A DNA stretch of 49,203 nt from Deltaproteobacteria bacterium GWB2_55_19 (GTDB lineage: Bacteria; Desulfobacterota; GWC2-55-46): positions 56,039-105,241 of the forward strand of contig MGPQ01000017.1 of the NCBI GenBank assembly GCA_001797465.1. The letters are read 5' to 3'. The notes beneath the pieces are model-generated. The model saw only the letters and a list, made by a program, of their open reading frames with translations. It made no database searches and had not been told where the DNA came from. The stretch's first letter is position 1; each line of letters begins with the position of its first letter. A program made the translations under genes and the position numbers. Shown piece by piece: positions 7,981 through 16,232 of the stretch.

Positions 7981-9498
7981 TTAACCCCTCAGAGGCAGCA
8001 TCGTGCGTATCAAGGCCCGCTCGGACTTGGTGAAGGAAATGTACATTATGCTGACGAGATACACCGGCACGGAGGCTATGCCGACGAGCAGGATGCTGGC
8101 ATAAGAGGGCGTGCTCAACAACCCCCTTGAAAGTATAAATAAGACGGCCATGTATGCGGCCGTATAAAAGCCGGTCACAAAAAGATTGCGATAATACCTG
8201 CTCATCCCGAGCCCTACGCACCTGCCGGCATAAAGCGGTATTATGAAAAACCTCGATATCACCAGCGGCACCGCGGTGCCGATCGCGGCCCCGATGAGTC
8301 CGTAGCGTTTTATGAGGACAATGCTCAAAACAAGGTTGACGGCCGCCTCCGCCACGTTTACATACGCGAGATACTTGTGCCTTGAGATCGCGTACAGGAT
8401 GTTATTGGCCGGGGTCTGGATGATCTCGACCATGACCGATATCGTAAGGACCACAAGCACCGGGTAAGCGTCGAGATATCCATCCCCCATCCACCTCGCG
8501 ATGAACGGCCTCCCGACTATCATGATCACGCCGCCTCCGAAAACGGCCAGGACGGCGTTGACCTTCGTCATGAAAAGAAGCTTGTTTCTTATCTCTTCAT
8601 GGTTCCCTTCGGCATGGAGCCTCGTGAACACCGGCACAAGCATGTTAGTCGCCCGGAGGACCAGCGACATGAAGTATTCCGCGAGCCTCGCGCCGATAAC
8701 GTAGTGTGTCACATGCCCGGCGGTAAGGAGCCACACTATGACGAACGAATCGATCTTGAACCTTACCTGGTCCCCTATCTGGTTCAGGAACGACCAGATG
8801 CTGTATCCGAAGAGATCCCTGACCTTTTCCCTCTCAAAGTACTTGAGCCCTATCCTCATGCCCTTGAAAAGGCGTCTTGAAACGAAATAGAATATCAGGT
8901 TAGAGATCTGATTGCAGACAAAGACGATTATAAAGAGCGTGAGGACCCCGTGTCCCCTGTTAAGGAAAAATACGGTTAAGGCCGTATTCAGGACAAGCGT
9001 GAAAAAATGCCCGTAGGCGAGGAGGTCGTATCGCACATACGCCCCGATTATCCCTGAAAAGGCCTTGAGCGGGAACTCTATGGCAAGGTTCAGGCCTATG
9101 ACAAGGATGGACGTCCGTATGATGTAGAGCTTCCCGGGGTCGGTCACGAGATACTCCGCCATGTAGCCGATAACGACCGTGGCGAGTATTATGACGGCGG
9201 CCATGAGGCAATAGATGACCAGCGACGTGTTGATCACCCTGTTGGCGCTCTCAGTCTCCTTTTTGGCTATGTAGTGGCTCATATACCGCGTGACCGCGGT
9301 GGCCATCCCCATGTCTATGAGGTAATAGTAGCCCACCATGGTCCCGAGTATGACCCATATCCCGTACCACTCGTCCCCCAGCTTGCCGATGATGAACGGC
9401 GTCATGAAAAAAGAGACGCCTATGTTCGCCACCATTAGCAGGGTCCGCGATACGGAACTCTTGAAAAGTTTTTGTGCGGTGCTTTGTTCGCCTGACAT
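7981..9498 (-). CDS. Wzx-type polysaccharide flippase
   Basis: This 505-residue protein has 12-14 hydrophobic helices of the MOP superfamily (polysaccharide synthesis/RfbX-MATE type). Near the start are SSVSRTLLMVANIGVSFFMT and DEWYGIWVILG, typical for the first two helices; later are VPVFTRLHAEG and AISRHKYLAYVNVAEAAVNL. It would flip the undecaprenyl-linked repeat across the inner membrane before polymerisation by the Wzy-like protein at 4650-5885. The ATG follows GGGGCGGTA, which doubles as a weak ops-like match (see findings). It sits 12 bp before the broken methyltransferase and 158 bp after the GT2 gene. Confidence 0.9.
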   Translation of the reverse strand: MSGEQSTAQKLFKSSVSRTLLMVANIGVSFFMTPFIIGKLGDEWYGIWVILGTMVGYYYLIDMGMATAVTRYMSHYIAKKETESANRVINTSLVIYCLMAAVIILATVVIGYMAEYLVTDPGKLYIIRTSILVIGLNLAIEFPLKAFSGIIGAYVRYDLLAYGHFFTLVLNTALTVFFLNRGHGVLTLFIIVFVCNQISNLIFYFVSRRLFKGMRIGLKYFEREKVRDLFGYSIWSFLNQIGDQVRFKIDSFVIVWLLTAGHVTHYVIGARLAEYFMSLVLRATNMLVPVFTRLHAEGNHEEIRNKLLFMTKVNAVLAVFGGGVIMIVGRPFIARWMGDGYLDAYPVLVVLTISVMVEIIQTPANNILYAISRHKYLAYVNVAEAAVNLVLSIVLIKRYGLIGAAIGTAVPLVISRFFIIPLYAGRCVGLGMSRYYRNLFVTGFYTAAYMAVLFILSRGLLSTPSYASILLVGIASVPVYLVSIMYISFTKSERALIRTMLPLRG

Positions 9499-9544
9499 TA
9501 CCGCCCCTGTGAATGCCCTTGTTTGAGGTTCAGTAAACGCATCA

Positions 9545-9656
9545 TCAACATATCTTTACCGGCGCTATCTGGAAGGTATTGACGAGGATGTATTTAGGAA
9601 GATACCTGAGCCGCGTCGCCAACATTTGAACCTCTTCTCTATGGTCCCTGAACTTT
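9545..9656 (-). pseudogene. Possible gene remnant between glycosyltransferase and flippase
   Basis: The gap of 158 bp holds an open frame ending with TGA at 9545-9547 that runs back into the GT2 3' end (open to 9694) but has no good start. Its translation looks protein-like: HREEVQMLATRLRYLPKYIL and then VNTFQIAPVKIC. It could be the tail of a lost gene at the edge of an AT-richer island, or simply chance. I do not recognise the family. Confidence 0.22.
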
Positions 9657-10604
9657 TCATCTCTCTTTACAGGTGCCTGCCATGCGGGTCCGAATCACCT
9701 TAAGGAACCTCACCATGCTCGTTGGAAAGAAATTCCTCAACATAAGCAGTAGAACGGATAACTGAAGCGGGTCTATGGCAAGGGATTTAAACCCGAACGC
9801 CATGGATTCAATCCTGTTTATGCGTTGATAATATTCACACCTGTTTTTGTAGGTATAGGCCCTTGCCTTGCTTATAGCGCCGTTGCTTATCAGCCCGGGG
9901 TTTGCGTTCAAGAACCGCTCCATAACTAAATCCGACTGTTCCTGTCTCTTTTCCCGTTTTTTTGACATCTGGCCCGAATGCCCCACCCTGTAAACCATCA
10001 AAGGGCTGTCGACAAAATCAAACGCATAATATGCGGATAGTCTTAACCACAGGTCCCAATCGATCGCCATTTCAAGCCCCTTGTCAAAGGCACCGTGCCT
10101 GTCGAAACACTCCCTTTTTACGATTGACGATGAAAAAGGTATGAAATTATCTACAATAAGGTGCTCCGCCACAGCCCCCCTGCGCGGTTTTTGCAGCTTG
10201 GGCATGGTAATCGGGTTATTGTCTGCATCAACCCATTTTGCATTGCAAAAAACGACCCCCGTCTCCTGCCGTTGCCCGAATAGCGGCATCTGTCTCTCAA
10301 GCTTTTCCGGGAGCCAGTAATCATCCGCGTCGAGAAAGGCCACGTAAGCGCCTGTCGAGTTTTCTATTCCGCGGTTTTTGGCCGACGCCTGCCCTGACCT
10401 TTCCTGATATATATATTTTACCCTGCTGTCGGCAAGATAAGGGGACATTACCTCATCGGTATTGTCCGTTGACCCGTCGTTCACGATCACGACTTCGAGA
10501 TCGCCAAATGTCTGGCTCAGGGCGGAATCTACGGCAGTAGGCAGAAATTGCGCGTAGTTGTACGTTGTGATTACCACACTTACGACCGGACGATTCTGAG
10601 ACAC
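9657..10604 (-). CDS. GT2-family glycosyltransferase
   Basis: This is a 315-residue GT-A enzyme. VSVVITTYNYAQFLPTAVDS opens the nucleotide-binding fold, VNDGSTDNT and AFLDADDYW give the DxD region (about residues 94-97), and the acceptor part has DWDLWLRLSAYY, the usual 'ED/WD' catalytic area. The start is GTG, directly abutting the TAG of the acetyltransferase gene, with AGGAG about six bases upstream. The gene is visibly AT-richer than the operon on either side, as are the next three genes upstream, which suggests a separately acquired block. It adds a sugar to the EPS repeat; specificity is unknown. Confidence 0.88.
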   Translation of the reverse strand: MSQNRPVVSVVITTYNYAQFLPTAVDSALSQTFGDLEVVIVNDGSTDNTDEVMSPYLADSRVKYIYQERSGQASAKNRGIENSTGAYVAFLDADDYWLPEKLERQMPLFGQRQETGVVFCNAKWVDADNNPITMPKLQKPRRGAVAEHLIVDNFIPFSSSIVKRECFDRHGAFDKGLEMAIDWDLWLRLSAYYAFDFVDSPLMVYRVGHSGQMSKKREKRQEQSDLVMERFLNANPGLISNGAISKARAYTYKNRCEYYQRINRIESMAFGFKSLAIDPLQLSVLLLMLRNFFPTSMVRFLKVIRTRMAGTCKER

Positions 10605-11198
10605 CTATTCTCCTGTAATGACAAAATCCCCGCTGCCTCTGTAGTTAAGGATTACAGCGGGTATGCCTCCGACTACCGCATTGTCCGGGACGGATTTATT
10701 TACAACTGCGTTGGCGCCTATGGCGACGTTGTTTCCGATGACGATTTTCCCAAAGACCTTCGCGCCCGGGCCTATATAGACATTGTCTCCTATGACAGGC
10801 ACGCCTCTTTCGTCCCCTCTTCCACTCTCTCCGATTGTGACGCCCTGCGAGAGGTTCAGGTTCTTTCCGATAACCGCCTGCGGGTGAATGGTCACCCCTC
10901 CCCAATGCCCTATGTAGAGCCCCTTTCCTATCACGGCTTCAATAGGAATGTTCAGCCCCGTAAATACAGACAAGACAAAATATAAGATATTATATGGGAC
11001 CGTTAACAGCCTTAAAAACAGGTTTTCCCCGGCCTTTAAATGCAAATATCTCCCGATTCTGTATAAAAAGGTAATCCATATCCCCGGTGAATACACTATA
11101 AGGCGAAGAATAGCGCCGATTCTTTTTCGTCTCATCAGTATCAGGTACCTGCCGAGATCTGATTCCAGGAACATGTATAATTCTGCAATTGACTTCAT
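10605..11198 (-). CDS. Serine acetyltransferase-like LbH O-acetyltransferase
   Basis: The protein has 197 residues. After a helical N-terminal part (MKSIAELYMFLESDLGRYLI) come left-handed beta-helix hexapeptides: PIEAVIGKGLYIGHWGGVTI, AVIGKNLNLSQGVTIG, GVPVIGDNVYIGPGAKVFG and NAVVNKSVPDNAVVGGIPA. The order and the histidine in GHWGG resemble CysE-type transferases. In a sugar locus it more likely acetylates a hydroxyl on the EPS than makes O-acetylserine; that is inference. I take ATG 11198, 18 bp after the deacetylase stop. The frame is open to 11294, but those residues (rich in R and C) do not look like this family. Confidence 0.82.
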   Translation of the reverse strand: MKSIAELYMFLESDLGRYLILMRRKRIGAILRLIVYSPGIWITFLYRIGRYLHLKAGENLFLRLLTVPYNILYFVLSVFTGLNIPIEAVIGKGLYIGHWGGVTIHPQAVIGKNLNLSQGVTIGESGRGDERGVPVIGDNVYIGPGAKVFGKIVIGNNVAIGANAVVNKSVPDNAVVGGIPAVILNYRGSGDFVITGE

Positions 11199-11215
11199 TC
11201 GCCTGATCCCTGTAT

Positions 11216-12238
11216 CTATTGCGCGGCCTTTGCGGAACGCCCAAAAAGCCCTGCAATCTTTTTCACCAGACAATCCATCCCGTACAATTTCCAATAGAAA
11301 TCCACCCTGTCATCCGACACGGAATACCTTGGGATCGCGTACGGCTCGCCGGAAAAATATATCCCCTCATGGGAAACTACCGCCCCGATATAGCCGAGTC
11401 TCCTCAGAAGATCCATTGTTTTCCGGTCGTAATCTCGTCTTTTCCCGTTAGGATATGAGAATGTCCTTACTTTTTCTCCAAGTCTTTTCTCTATGATGTC
11501 TTTTGAGAGTTCAAGCTCCTCTTTTTTTTCATCGTTGCCAAGACTGGTCATAATTGCGTGGTTGACGGTATGAGAGCCTATTTCAACCCCATTACGCGAG
11601 ACCTCCATGATATGGTCCCACCCCATCTGGTCGTATTCAGGCAATGGCGCCGCCGGCAAAGATACTCCCATGAAGGAGGCGAACTCGCCGATAAACCTGG
11701 ACCTCTCGCTATCATGCGTCCCCAGGCAATAGTCCGCGAGCAGATTCCACGTCCTGTCCGTGTCAATCTCCGTACCCGTGTCAATACAAAATGCCCGTTC
11801 GTTGTGGCAATATGTTTTTCTTTCACCTTTTCTCTCTGCAAGAACGAATCTCAACGCATCCCACCAGAACCACCGTTTGAAATCAACGAAGCCGGTAGAG
11901 ACAAAAAGCGTAGCTGTCATTCCGTTTTTTATCAATAACGGGAAGGCAATGTCGTAAAAATCCATGTAAGCGTCGTCAATCGTAATAACTACTGGAGCCT
12001 CCCCGGACCCGCCTTTTGTCAACGGGTCCAGCAGGCCTGCAAGGCTTGTCACCCTGAAATCCTTCCTGATAACACCAATCTGCCACTCGAAAGTTTCTTT
12101 TGACATACGGTTCATTGCCCTGCCATCACAAAACCTGTGATACATTATTACCCTGGGGATTCCGCGGGTCAGGTGAAGCGTCAGCCGCCTTATGGCCGAC
12201 ACCACAAGCAGTCTTTTTATGAATTTCACCAGCCGCAT
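11216..12238 (-). CDS. Polysaccharide deacetylase (NodB domain)
   Basis: This 340-residue protein has the carbohydrate esterase 4 motifs VIMYHRFCDG, VVITIDDAYMDFY (motif 1; the second Asp of the usual TFDDG is present as IDD), EIGSHTVNHAIM (motif 2, metal-binding His pair) and TFSYPNGKRRDYD (motif 3 region). It removes N-acetyl groups from amino sugars in the EPS, possibly at the membrane. ATG 12238 has GGAG four bases upstream; a GTG at 12253 directly follows the previous stop and is the alternative. It has no signal peptide, only a basic, weakly hydrophobic start, so it may be cytoplasmic or membrane-associated. It is one of three NodB domains in this locus. Confidence 0.87.
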   Translation of the reverse strand: MRLVKFIKRLLVVSAIRRLTLHLTRGIPRVIMYHRFCDGRAMNRMSKETFEWQIGVIRKDFRVTSLAGLLDPLTKGGSGEAPVVITIDDAYMDFYDIAFPLLIKNGMTATLFVSTGFVDFKRWFWWDALRFVLAERKGERKTYCHNERAFCIDTGTEIDTDRTWNLLADYCLGTHDSERSRFIGEFASFMGVSLPAAPLPEYDQMGWDHIMEVSRNGVEIGSHTVNHAIMTSLGNDEKKEELELSKDIIEKRLGEKVRTFSYPNGKRRDYDRKTMDLLRRLGYIGAVVSHEGIYFSGEPYAIPRYSVSDDRVDFYWKLYGMDCLVKKIAGLFGRSAKAAQ

Positions 12239-12253
12239 ACAGCTCCAGCGCAC

Positions 12254-12808
12254 TTAAACAGAGTATTCCCTCATCCTGATAACTTTTGCTGGATTCCCGG
12301 CTACTATCGCATCCTTTGGCACGTCTTTTGTCACTACCGAGCCCGCCCCAACGACCGCGTTGTCTCCTATCGTCACCCCCTTTAATATAGTCACCCTGCC
12401 CCCTATCCAGACGTGATTGCCGATTTTTACAGGACGAACCACGCTCCCATCATAGCCCTTCCCTGATATCTTGTGGTCTTGAGTGTATATCATGACATAC
12501 TCACCCATCATTATGTGGTCACCCAGTATCAGTTCGCCGTTGCCCCTTATCCAAGCGTGATTGCCGATATTAGCGCATTCCCCCATCGTTATAAGATGAC
12601 CGCCAAACCCGAAGTCCGCGTTTTTGCCGACCCCGAATATCTTTCCGGTCTTTTTGAATATCCTCCTGCATACGAATGTCCGGAACTCGTGTGAGAGCCT
12701 GCCGAAAACGCCCCACCTGTCTCCGTACGAGAGCTTTATTGCAAAAAAATAATATATTATATAAAAGAGAAGCCTTTTTGGCGTATGCCTTTTTACCTTA
12801 TCAAACAT
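12254..12808 (-). CDS. LbH acyltransferase (WbbJ/maltose acetyltransferase type)
   Basis: This 184-residue protein has hexapeptide repeats: [40 protein letters not shown], then [20 protein letters not shown] and [19 protein letters not shown], ending [14 protein letters not shown]. The histidine in YTQDHKISG matches the catalytic position of xenobiotic/maltose acetyltransferases. It most likely O-acetylates an EPS sugar with acetyl-CoA. I chose ATG 12808 because of a strong GGAGG seven bases upstream; the frame is open to 12844. The 101 bp to the GT4-deacetylase stop hold nothing I recognise. Confidence 0.85.
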   Translation of the reverse strand: MFDKVKRHTPKRLLFYIIYYFFAIKLSYGDRWGVFGRLSHEFRTFVCRRIFKKTGKIFGVGKNADFGFGGHLITMGECANIGNHAWIRGNGELILGDHIMMGEYVMIYTQDHKISGKGYDGSVVRPVKIGNHVWIGGRVTILKGVTIGDNAVVGAGSVVTKDVPKDAIVAGNPAKVIRMREYSV

Positions 12809-12909
12809 AGTCTGTCCTCCGAATACATGAGCGCCGCACATCAAGCTTGCCGACGAAAAAACTGTTCGCAGGCCCTGTCCTCGCGAGGCATCTATTCACG
12901 TCGATTTTC

Positions 12910-15084
12910 TTATCTGCCTCTCAAGGACAGGCTCGTGAAGAAGAGAGGGGCGCTGAACTCTCCGTTAAGCCTCGTAGTCATGCTTGAGTCTACCATCTTG
13001 CGGCCCATGGTGAAGCCGTTGCTCCCCCTGCATAGCGAAAACGCGCACTCATATCCGGCCTCCCTGGCCGCCTTCTCCACTGATTCGTTGAATTCCAGCT
13101 TGCCCCCGAACGGGTAGGCGAGCGTCTTTACCGGCCTGCCGGTCCTCTCCTCTATGATCCTTTTTGAGTTTACAAGCTCTGAGGAGCAGACCTCAGGGTC
13201 AAGCGCCGAAAGCCGGGGATGTGTTACGGTGTGACTGCCGAATTCAATGCCGCCCCCGGCCATCTCACTTATCTCATCCCATGAAAGATAGAGCCTTTTG
13301 CGCTTCAACTCCTCGTAGTCGAGCCCGAGCCTCCCGTATATGAACCCTGTGAGCTCGGATTTACGGCTATTATCCATTCCCTTGCTCGCCTGGGTAATCT
13401 CCCTTATTACCCAGGCGACACTCACCTCGTCGCTTTTTTCAAGCAGGTACTTCTTAAGCCCGAAACACGTCAGGTCGAGTATGTGCCTGGATGTGGACAT
13501 CACGGCGTATCTCAGCGCGTCGAAGAAAAGGGGCTCTCCGGTTTCTATCGGCGCAGTGCTTATAAATATCGCCGCTGGCACCCCGTTCGCCTTAAGCACA
13601 GGGAACGCGTTTGTGTAGTTGTCCCTGTACCCGTCATCGAATGTCATGAGCACGGAGTTGCGCGGGTAAGCGCGTCCGCCATTCATACAGCCCAGGAACT
13701 CGGAAAGCGAGAGCATGTAAAAATTTTTTTTGAGGAACAGGACCTGTTTTTCGAAGTTCCCTGCCTCCTGCTCTATCTCCAGCGGCTTAAGACGCACCTT
13801 GTTGATGCTGTGGTACGCGAGGACCAGGGGGAGCGGGTCTTTTTTTTTAACGACAGAGTACGCCCCGGAGTAATAAAAAAGACCGCTGAGCGAGAGTTTC
13901 GCCGCCTTTTTAAGCCTTGTCTTGCCGAACTGGAACGCCTCCCCGGCGTTCATCCGTTTTTTATCGCGGGCCAGATAGACGAAGAGGTCCTCGTTGGTCT
14001 CTATCATGTTCCTGAGCGTAAAATTCCTTGAGACCCTCCTCTCACCGCTTTGCCCCATCCTCCTTCCAAGCTCCGCGTCATCCAGGAGCCTGAGTATCGC
14101 CCCGGCAAGCCCGTGGCTGTCTGCGGGAGGCACAAGGAACCCGGTCTCGTTGTCGATAACCGCCTCGGGGTTCCCGCCGCAGTCCGTGGCTATCACGGGT
14201 TTGCCGGCGGCCATCCCCTCCAAAGCCGCGTTTGAAAACCCTTCGCTTAAGGACGGGAGCACCATCATGTCAAAGGACGACAGCGTCTCCGGCACGTCCT
14301 TGCGGTCGCCGAGAAATATGAAGTAATCCTCGAGGCCGAGCCTTTCTATCTCCTCTTTCACTTCCCTGTAATAATCCGTGTCCTTGTAGCCGACCATGAC
14401 GATCTGGAAGTCCTTGTTGCGTCTGACGACCTCCGCCACGGCCCTGACCAGATGTATGTGTCCCTTCACAGGACGCAATGACGCAAGCATCCCTATTACT
14501 TTCTTCCCCCTGCCTATGCCGAGCGAGGCCCCCTGGCCTTTTGCTCCCTGCCTGTACCTCTCTATTTCCACCCCGTTGTAGACGGTGATGATCTTGCCGC
14601 CAGGGGTCCACTCGCGCCTCATTATCTCCCGTTTCACCGCGTCTGATACCGAGATTATCCTCGTATAGAAGCGGTTGAGCGCCCTGTATGCCCATACGTG
14701 CTTTTTCTCAAGCTGGTAGCCTAAGTCCCTCCTGCTGGAAACCACCGCAGGCACGCCGGCGAGCATCGCTATCGCCCCGCCCCAGATATCCGCGTCATGG
14801 TGGTACGTGACGACTATGTCTATCTTTTCGCTCTTGAGGAACTTGTAGAGCCCGGCGCCTTTCCTTACCCCCTCAAGGCTTATTATCTTATCGAGGTCTA
14901 TTATCCTCGAGTCGATCCCCTTCCGCCTTATGTCGTCGACAAGCTCTCCGCCCTTCAGGCAGAAGACATACGGCGTAAACCTGGCCCTGTCGATATTCAA
15001 GACGATATCGTAGATGTTCTTCTCGGCCCCGCCCATCTTCCCGAAGAGAGATGTCAGGAACAGTATCTTGATCTTTTTTTCCAT
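12910..15084 (-). CDS. Fusion of GT4 glycosyltransferase and NodB polysaccharide deacetylase
   Basis: One 724-residue frame joins two enzymes. Residues 1-375 are GT4: LFGKMGGAEKNIYDIVLN, SLRPVKGHIHLVRA near 202-215, and the EX7E motif EGFSNAALE at 281-289. A basic linker (about 376-415) leads to a carbohydrate esterase 4 domain: VLAYHSIN at 421-428, TFDDGY at 481-486, FGSHTVTHPRLSA at 615-627 and YPFGG at 657-661. No stop, start or ribosome site separates them, so this is a true fusion. The start ATG shares a base with the TGA of the GT2 gene. It may add an N-acetylated sugar and deacetylate it in the same complex; the pairing is inference. Confidence 0.9.
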   Translation of the reverse strand: MEKKIKILFLTSLFGKMGGAEKNIYDIVLNIDRARFTPYVFCLKGGELVDDIRRKGIDSRIIDLDKIISLEGVRKGAGLYKFLKSEKIDIVVTYHHDADIWGGAIAMLAGVPAVVSSRRDLGYQLEKKHVWAYRALNRFYTRIISVSDAVKREIMRREWTPGGKIITVYNGVEIERYRQGAKGQGASLGIGRGKKVIGMLASLRPVKGHIHLVRAVAEVVRRNKDFQIVMVGYKDTDYYREVKEEIERLGLEDYFIFLGDRKDVPETLSSFDMMVLPSLSEGFSNAALEGMAAGKPVIATDCGGNPEAVIDNETGFLVPPADSHGLAGAILRLLDDAELGRRMGQSGERRVSRNFTLRNMIETNEDLFVYLARDKKRMNAGEAFQFGKTRLKKAAKLSLSGLFYYSGAYSVVKKKDPLPLVLAYHSINKVRLKPLEIEQEAGNFEKQVLFLKKNFYMLSLSEFLGCMNGGRAYPRNSVLMTFDDGYRDNYTNAFPVLKANGVPAAIFISTAPIETGEPLFFDALRYAVMSTSRHILDLTCFGLKKYLLEKSDEVSVAWVIREITQASKGMDNSRKSELTGFIYGRLGLDYEELKRKRLYLSWDEISEMAGGGIEFGSHTVTHPRLSALDPEVCSSELVNSKRIIEERTGRPVKTLAYPFGGKLEFNESVEKAAREAGYECAFSLCRGSNGFTMGRKMVDSSMTTRLNGEFSAPLFFTSLSLRGR

Positions 15085-16232
15085 CAGCCTTTTCGCGGGA
15101 CCCAGACGGCCTGTTTTTCGTTATGGATGAACTTCCAGAAGGCGTGAGCCGCGGCTATGTTAATGACGCAGAAGTAGAACGGGATATAAAAGAGCCTTAC
15201 GTTCTTTCCCCCGTTCTTTTCGATGTAGAGTCCGGCCAGGGCCGAGGCGTAGAAGACGTTCTGCATGACGAATATCGCCATGTAGAGCCCCTCTCCGGAA
15301 AGCGCGAGGTTCAAGATATACATCGCGCCGAGGAAGGCGAATACCCCGTAGCGGAGCACCTTGTGGGATAGGAGCTGCCAGGAGAAGAGCCCGTGCCTCA
15401 AGGGGTTAAGGAGGCCCCTCATGTCCCAGAGCGCGTGGAGCGAGCGCAGTGAGACCCTTACCCTCATCCTGTACTCGTCCGACGACGCGGAGAGCGAACT
15501 CTCGTTCAGGAACGCCTCCGGGTCATAGACCACCCGGTACCCCTTCTCGACCACCTTTAGCGGCAGGACGAAGTCCGGTATCTGGTCCGGCCTCATAGCC
15601 GAATAGAGGCTTTTCCTCACGGCGTCGATGCCCCCGTCCACCCCGACGACAGAGCCGATCGATGTCTCGAGCGAGCGTAGCCAATTCTCGTACTTCATGT
15701 ACGCCGAGCATCCGCCCCCTATTACCGAGCCGTCCTTGTTCACATATACCATCTTACCGGTCGCATACCCGACTGTAGGGTCGGCGAAGTTGGAGACGAG
15801 CTCCCTTAAAGCCCCAGGCGCGTATAAGGAGTTGGCGTCTGAAAATACGATTATCTCGCCGGTCGCCTCGGGGACGGCCATGTTCAGGGCCGCGGTCTTG
15901 CCCTGCCTCTTCTCCTGCCTTATGAGGCAGACGCCCCTTTCCGCGTATCCCTTTGCTATCTCGTCAGTTGCATCCGTCGATCCGTCCGAGACGACTATTA
16001 TCTCAACCCTGTCTTTCGGGTAGTCGAGCCTGAGCTTGTTTTCGATCGTCGCCCCTATGTGAGGCTCCTCGTTGAAGGCCGCGATGACGATAGATACGCG
16101 GGGTGTGATGCGCCCTTTATTCACGCGCCTTTCAAGGACCCTCGCCAGGGCCAGGGCGATTACGGGATATATGAAATAAACATAACCCGCAAGAAGGAGG
16201 GACGCCCAGAATATCGCTTTTACAAGGATCAA
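15084..16232 (-). CDS. Membrane GT2 glycosyltransferase (cellulose synthase-like)
   Basis: This 382-residue protein has an N-terminal membrane helix (FWASLLLAGYVYFIYPVIAL), a GT-A domain with RVSIVIAAFNEEPHIGATI, VSDGSTDATDE and VFSDANSLY (DxD-type), the acceptor-side GVDGGIDAVRKSLY, then three or four C-terminal helices. This layout fits processive or flippase-independent GT2 enzymes and many EPS transferases. The expected Q/RxxRW motif is not clear; RVSLRSLHALW lies in the right place. The start overlaps the DUF362 stop by 4 bp and the end shares a base with the next start, so it is in a coupled chain. Confidence 0.87.
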   Translation of the reverse strand: MILVKAIFWASLLLAGYVYFIYPVIALALARVLERRVNKGRITPRVSIVIAAFNEEPHIGATIENKLRLDYPKDRVEIIVVSDGSTDATDEIAKGYAERGVCLIRQEKRQGKTAALNMAVPEATGEIIVFSDANSLYAPGALRELVSNFADPTVGYATGKMVYVNKDGSVIGGGCSAYMKYENWLRSLETSIGSVVGVDGGIDAVRKSLYSAMRPDQIPDFVLPLKVVEKGYRVVYDPEAFLNESSLSASSDEYRMRVRVSLRSLHALWDMRGLLNPLRHGLFSWQLLSHKVLRYGVFAFLGAMYILNLALSGEGLYMAIFVMQNVFYASALAGLYIEKNGGKNVRLFYIPFYFCVINIAAAHAFWKFIHNEKQAVWVPRKG

